Shown piece by piece: positions 60,381 to 64,000 of a DNA stretch of 64,000 nt. Position 1 is the stretch's first letter, and each line of letters starts with the position of its first letter. The position numbers and the translations under genes are program-made. The notes below the pieces were generated by a model, which was not told the DNA's origin, did not search any database, and was given only the letters and a program-made list of their open reading frames with translations. The stretch is taken from the NCBI GenBank assembly GCA_026874595.1, contig CM049307.1, positions 28,373,079 through 28,437,078 on the forward strand, read 5' to 3'. Source of the DNA: Sipunculus nudus (taxonomy: Eukaryota; Annelida; Sipuncula; Golfingiida; Sipunculidae).

Positions 60381-63300
60381 CGAACAGATCGCACTGAAAA
60401 ACTCATTCGACAAAAGGGAGATGCGTCACTCTAGTAAGAAACAAAGCCTTAACCTAGCAGACAATTCTGCCGATTCTGAAACATATTCTGCTTACGCACC
60501 AAACTGATATTTAACAAGTAATTCAGCAGTTTCTCAATCACAACGGCAAAAACACTGACTCTTCGATCATCCCGCCCCAGCTTGAACTGAACACTGCACA
60601 AATAATAGAACCGTAAAGTTCCTTCAGTGAAGGTAGTGATCGACATGAAAAATCATAAAGTTTGATTCTGGTCGACATAAGGTTAATATTTGACACAGGT
60701 AAACACAGGAGGTCAGAGCTGATCTGATCAAAACATCAGCTCAGAGCAAAACAGTTCAATCGAACAGAAATAAATGTCAGTCCTGAATAGAAAGGTCTCG
60801 GAACTGGACAAGTCTAAGAAAACAGGAAAAAGACCAGACGGACTTGTCTCACGGCGTTTTGTAATTAGTAATCAATACCTGATCTGGTCGGATAATACCG
60901 GATGCCCTTTTGATTTTGTTATTTTGGATTTATATCTTTCAGAATTTGATTAGCTTATGATTACGATAAAAGTTCGCCTTCCTTCTTATTTTTTCACGGT
61001 ACACTTGCACAGCATACAAGACTGTCCCCTCCTTCCTGACAATCAATGCAAAACTATTTTTTTATAACCACCCACAGTGCCTCTGGAACAAAACAGACGA
61101 GTGGGTATTTTGTCTAAAAGGGCAAACATGGAACATCATTGAGCTAAATAGTTAAACAAACATAATTCAATTGCTGTTTTATTTGGTATATTAAAAATGA
61201 TATATAACAATGAATTCATGTTGTGTTCCTGCACAAATGTTGCTAAACAGTTCCTTCCTCAAACTTTTTATGAAATAATGGCGGTTTCACAGTTTTTTAG
61301 AATCTTAATTCAGCATTCTTGTAGTTATACCCCAAGCAGAGTCCAAATATTAGTCTGCTAGAAGCCACTAGTTCTTGGGAGTATTCACACATGATTTTCA
61401 TACTTGAGAAAGTCTATTCAAAATATAAATGAAACAAACAATACACACATTATTCCGTCAAACTGTCCAAAATTGAAAGTTCACAGTAATGAGAAATGCC
61501 AAAAGCTTCAGGTACTGTTTCAGAGTATAGTATGCTTTTTGAGCACTTCATTATGGTCCGAGATCATTGGATGATGCTTCAATATGAAAGCAAATCGGAT
61601 TCCTCACCAAACTTAACCTAGTCTCCAACTTTCAAACAAGCGCCCACTGTTAAGGCATCATTCCATTCAACGATGTTCAGATTGCACCCAGTGACTGCAA
61701 GGATATTTGCGTACCTCACCAAGTTACCTCGGGGGGCGCATTCGATATTTGAGACGTAGTTTGCCCAGAAGTCAGGTAAAACCAACAACACATTCCAAGC
61801 TAAATATATGGCACGAATTCACTGACGGAACCCAACACTATCGTTAAAGCCTGATATTACATGACACATAGTAGAATTATCTTAGTCATTTATGTTAATC
61901 TTATTCAGGTCAAGAACTCTTAAATACTCTCAGCTCTGTCGGAAGAAAATCTAAAACCGGCCATTAAATTCGTGGCTGCGGCAGTTTCTTAAAACATGTT
62001 ATCCAAGTTCAAAGTTTCCCTGTAGTATAAATGCAATTCTGTCTGCGCAAACCGACTACGCGTTAAGCTTGGATGACAGGTTAACTTCATTTAGCTTCTG
62101 TGTTGATGAAACCTAATTATTCATGGTTAAATAAATAAATATGTTATGTAAGAGAAAACTCCTTTACTGAGCCAACACTAGTACACCTCGGTTTCCCGCT
62201 TGTCTTTCATGAGTTCTCAGTCAAGCCTCAATTGAGCGCTTTATATTCTGGAAGGTTTCCACGCTTTGCCTTGGAAAGAAGGTTGACCGATTCTTCTTTA
62301 ACAAGAAACTTATATTACTAGGTTTTTAATCACGGTTCAATTTCATTCTGATTGAAGGCTTTTTTTAAGGTCTTGACCGTGTAGATTAAAAGCCTGAGCA
62401 AAAGACCTTGTCCTGTAAGATTTTCAGTACATATGTACACAAGACTGACAGGACCTATATACCGTGGTCACCTATCAAATTTCATCAATGCCGTACACAG
62501 TCAGTAACCTTAACGTTTGGGTTTGAGAGAGTAATTGGGACATAAGAAAACATATGGAGTGTAAATGGCATCTGTGTTGAACGGCGTTTTCTGTGCCTGG
62601 TACGACGAAGCTGCCGATCACCTACCCCATGGTTCTTCCCGAACCCTAACGAATGAGGGAACATGTCCCCCGTCCCCTTATAAAAGATGCCAGTACAAAT
62701 ATGCTGAGTTATAACTGAATATTTTAGTTAGTGTTATTATAAAGTACACAGTACTTTAACGGTTGACCTGGTTTATTCTAAATGGCACGTATACAAAACG
62801 GGCAAACAATAAAGCCTTAATGAGCCAAAATTTGCTGCAAGGTCAGGGTTTGATACTTGCTCGAAATATGATAGAAATATACTCCAAGGAGAGTCTCAGG
62901 TGGTATTCTGTCTGCAGAGAGAGTTTGAATGCCAATTGATCTGTATCTTCCATATAGAAGCAGGAGGAACGCTCTGGAGGTGACCGCGCCGTCATTCGCA
63001 AATTACAATAGGAAACAATAGCCTTGCCGCGCCTATACGTTATTTTAACTGTGACCATTATATATTTAATAATCTATTTAGGGCAAAAACGGTTTGGTTC
63101 TCAGGCACTTTTATAAAAAATCAGTGCGGGTGCTTTTTTTGTTTGTTTGCTTCGATTAAAATGTCATATGATCAGAGAAAAGCATGATTAAAGCAACATT
63201 ATTTCGCTTGACAGGTAATATATATACTATACTATATAGCACTATATAACAAAGAAAATCTTATCAAAGTTGTATCATTTTTCTTCATGAAAGCAATGTC

Positions 63301-64000
63301 TGAACTTCTGGAGCTCAAAATTGGTAAATTTCTATTGAAAATCAAAATATTTTTTTTATGCGGGGGTAAAAATTAATGCGCGCGGTGCCTGAAAACCATA
63401 CCTTTTATTTTTGTATTCCTTACAACGATTTAAAACCAGCCTTCCTCTAGAGGCCGTTTCTATTCAAAGTAAGGAATTGTGGGAACGACCGGAATTATTT
63501 GTGGCAACCTTAAAACTTCAATATCAAAATTTATCTTGATTCAAGTACTGTTTCTTTTTACATTGCACATGCGCATACTTAACAAATATTATTTATTCCT
63601 TTGGGCTTCACCCGTAGAATATTCATATTCATGTTACATGCCTTGAAACAATTCTGATTCTACATATTTATAGGGATTATTAAAATTCTTGTGAGAACGA
63701 ATCTACACGGTGTGATTTAAAACGTAAAGATGAAAAGACAGTTTAGATTAAACACCGTGATGTCTTTCTGACGAGTTGACATTCTTTGCAGTAATAAAAG
63801 ATGATGGAAAGTCACATCCGGCATCTAATAAAACCGCTGAGATACAATTCTCATTTATGTTAGGTTGAATTCTGTAGTATGCCTTTTATGTTATATAGTT
63901 ATATAAACATAAACTTCATGATTTATTTGCTTTAAATCTATATATTTGTACAATCTTAAAAGCAATTTTCTAAAAATAAATGTACGTTAAAAAAAGTTCG
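60381..64000. other. AT-rich stretch without recognised genes
   Basis: About 3.6 kb with frames no longer than 71 codons and no recognisable motif, RNA gene or repeat array. Confidence 0.55.

Overview
The window looks like a piece of an AT-rich animal genome, most likely a marine mollusc (bivalve) or another lophotrochozoan. The reasons are a Jockey/CR1-type LINE, a metazoan Ty3/Gypsy element with a SCAN-like capsid and tRNA-Pro primer site, a bivalve 'pearl'-type element (tandem core units, then an ACGG-like microsatellite, then a terminal hairpin), a Helentron-like element with a GTCC-rich microsatellite, and many simple repeats. No complete host protein-coding gene, rRNA or tRNA gene could be supported. 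Species assignment is inference.

Layout. 1-4980: a degenerate LINE on the minus strand (ORF1, endonuclease, reverse transcriptase, C-terminal zinc knuckle), inserted into a degenerate Ty3/Gypsy element on the same strand (protease, gag, primer-binding site, 5' LTR; 4981-7875). 8011-9638: a non-autonomous pogo/Tigger-like DNA element sitting in a TA microsatellite. 13774-18570: a solo LTR of the same Gypsy family, split by a 3.9 kb fold-back element (14046-17981). 20143-21796: a pearl-like element with nine units of about 145 bp. 25477-25880: a miniature LTR retrotransposon (TRIM) whose LTRs contain a tRNA-like segment with A and B boxes. 26350-28385: a 33/27-bp minisatellite. 35448-35547: a phased set of palindromes. 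42191-43068: an intact solo LTR with a target-site duplication; it also serves as the empty-site reference for the split LTR. 50981-51953: a near-identical 486-bp tandem duplication. 57353-59335: a duplicated 217-bp unit, one copy of which carries a Helentron-like insertion. 60034-60380: a 37-bp minisatellite with three-unit higher-order structure. The remainder is AT-rich DNA in which I see no gene.

How the parts relate. The Gypsy copy, the two solo LTRs and the TRIM share LTR termini (TGTTA... to ...GTAACA). The Gypsy copy and the TRIM also share a tRNA-Pro-type primer-binding site, so the TRIM was plausibly mobilised by proteins of that Gypsy family. All recognisable coding sequence belongs to transposable elements and is broken by stops or frameshifts. 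The most interesting object is the TRIM, which combines an LTR replication signal set with a Pol III-type internal promoter. Whether the host region is intergenic or intronic cannot be decided from the sequence. Two weak exon-like patches (34400-34790 and 54690-54785, minus strand) are recorded at low confidence.
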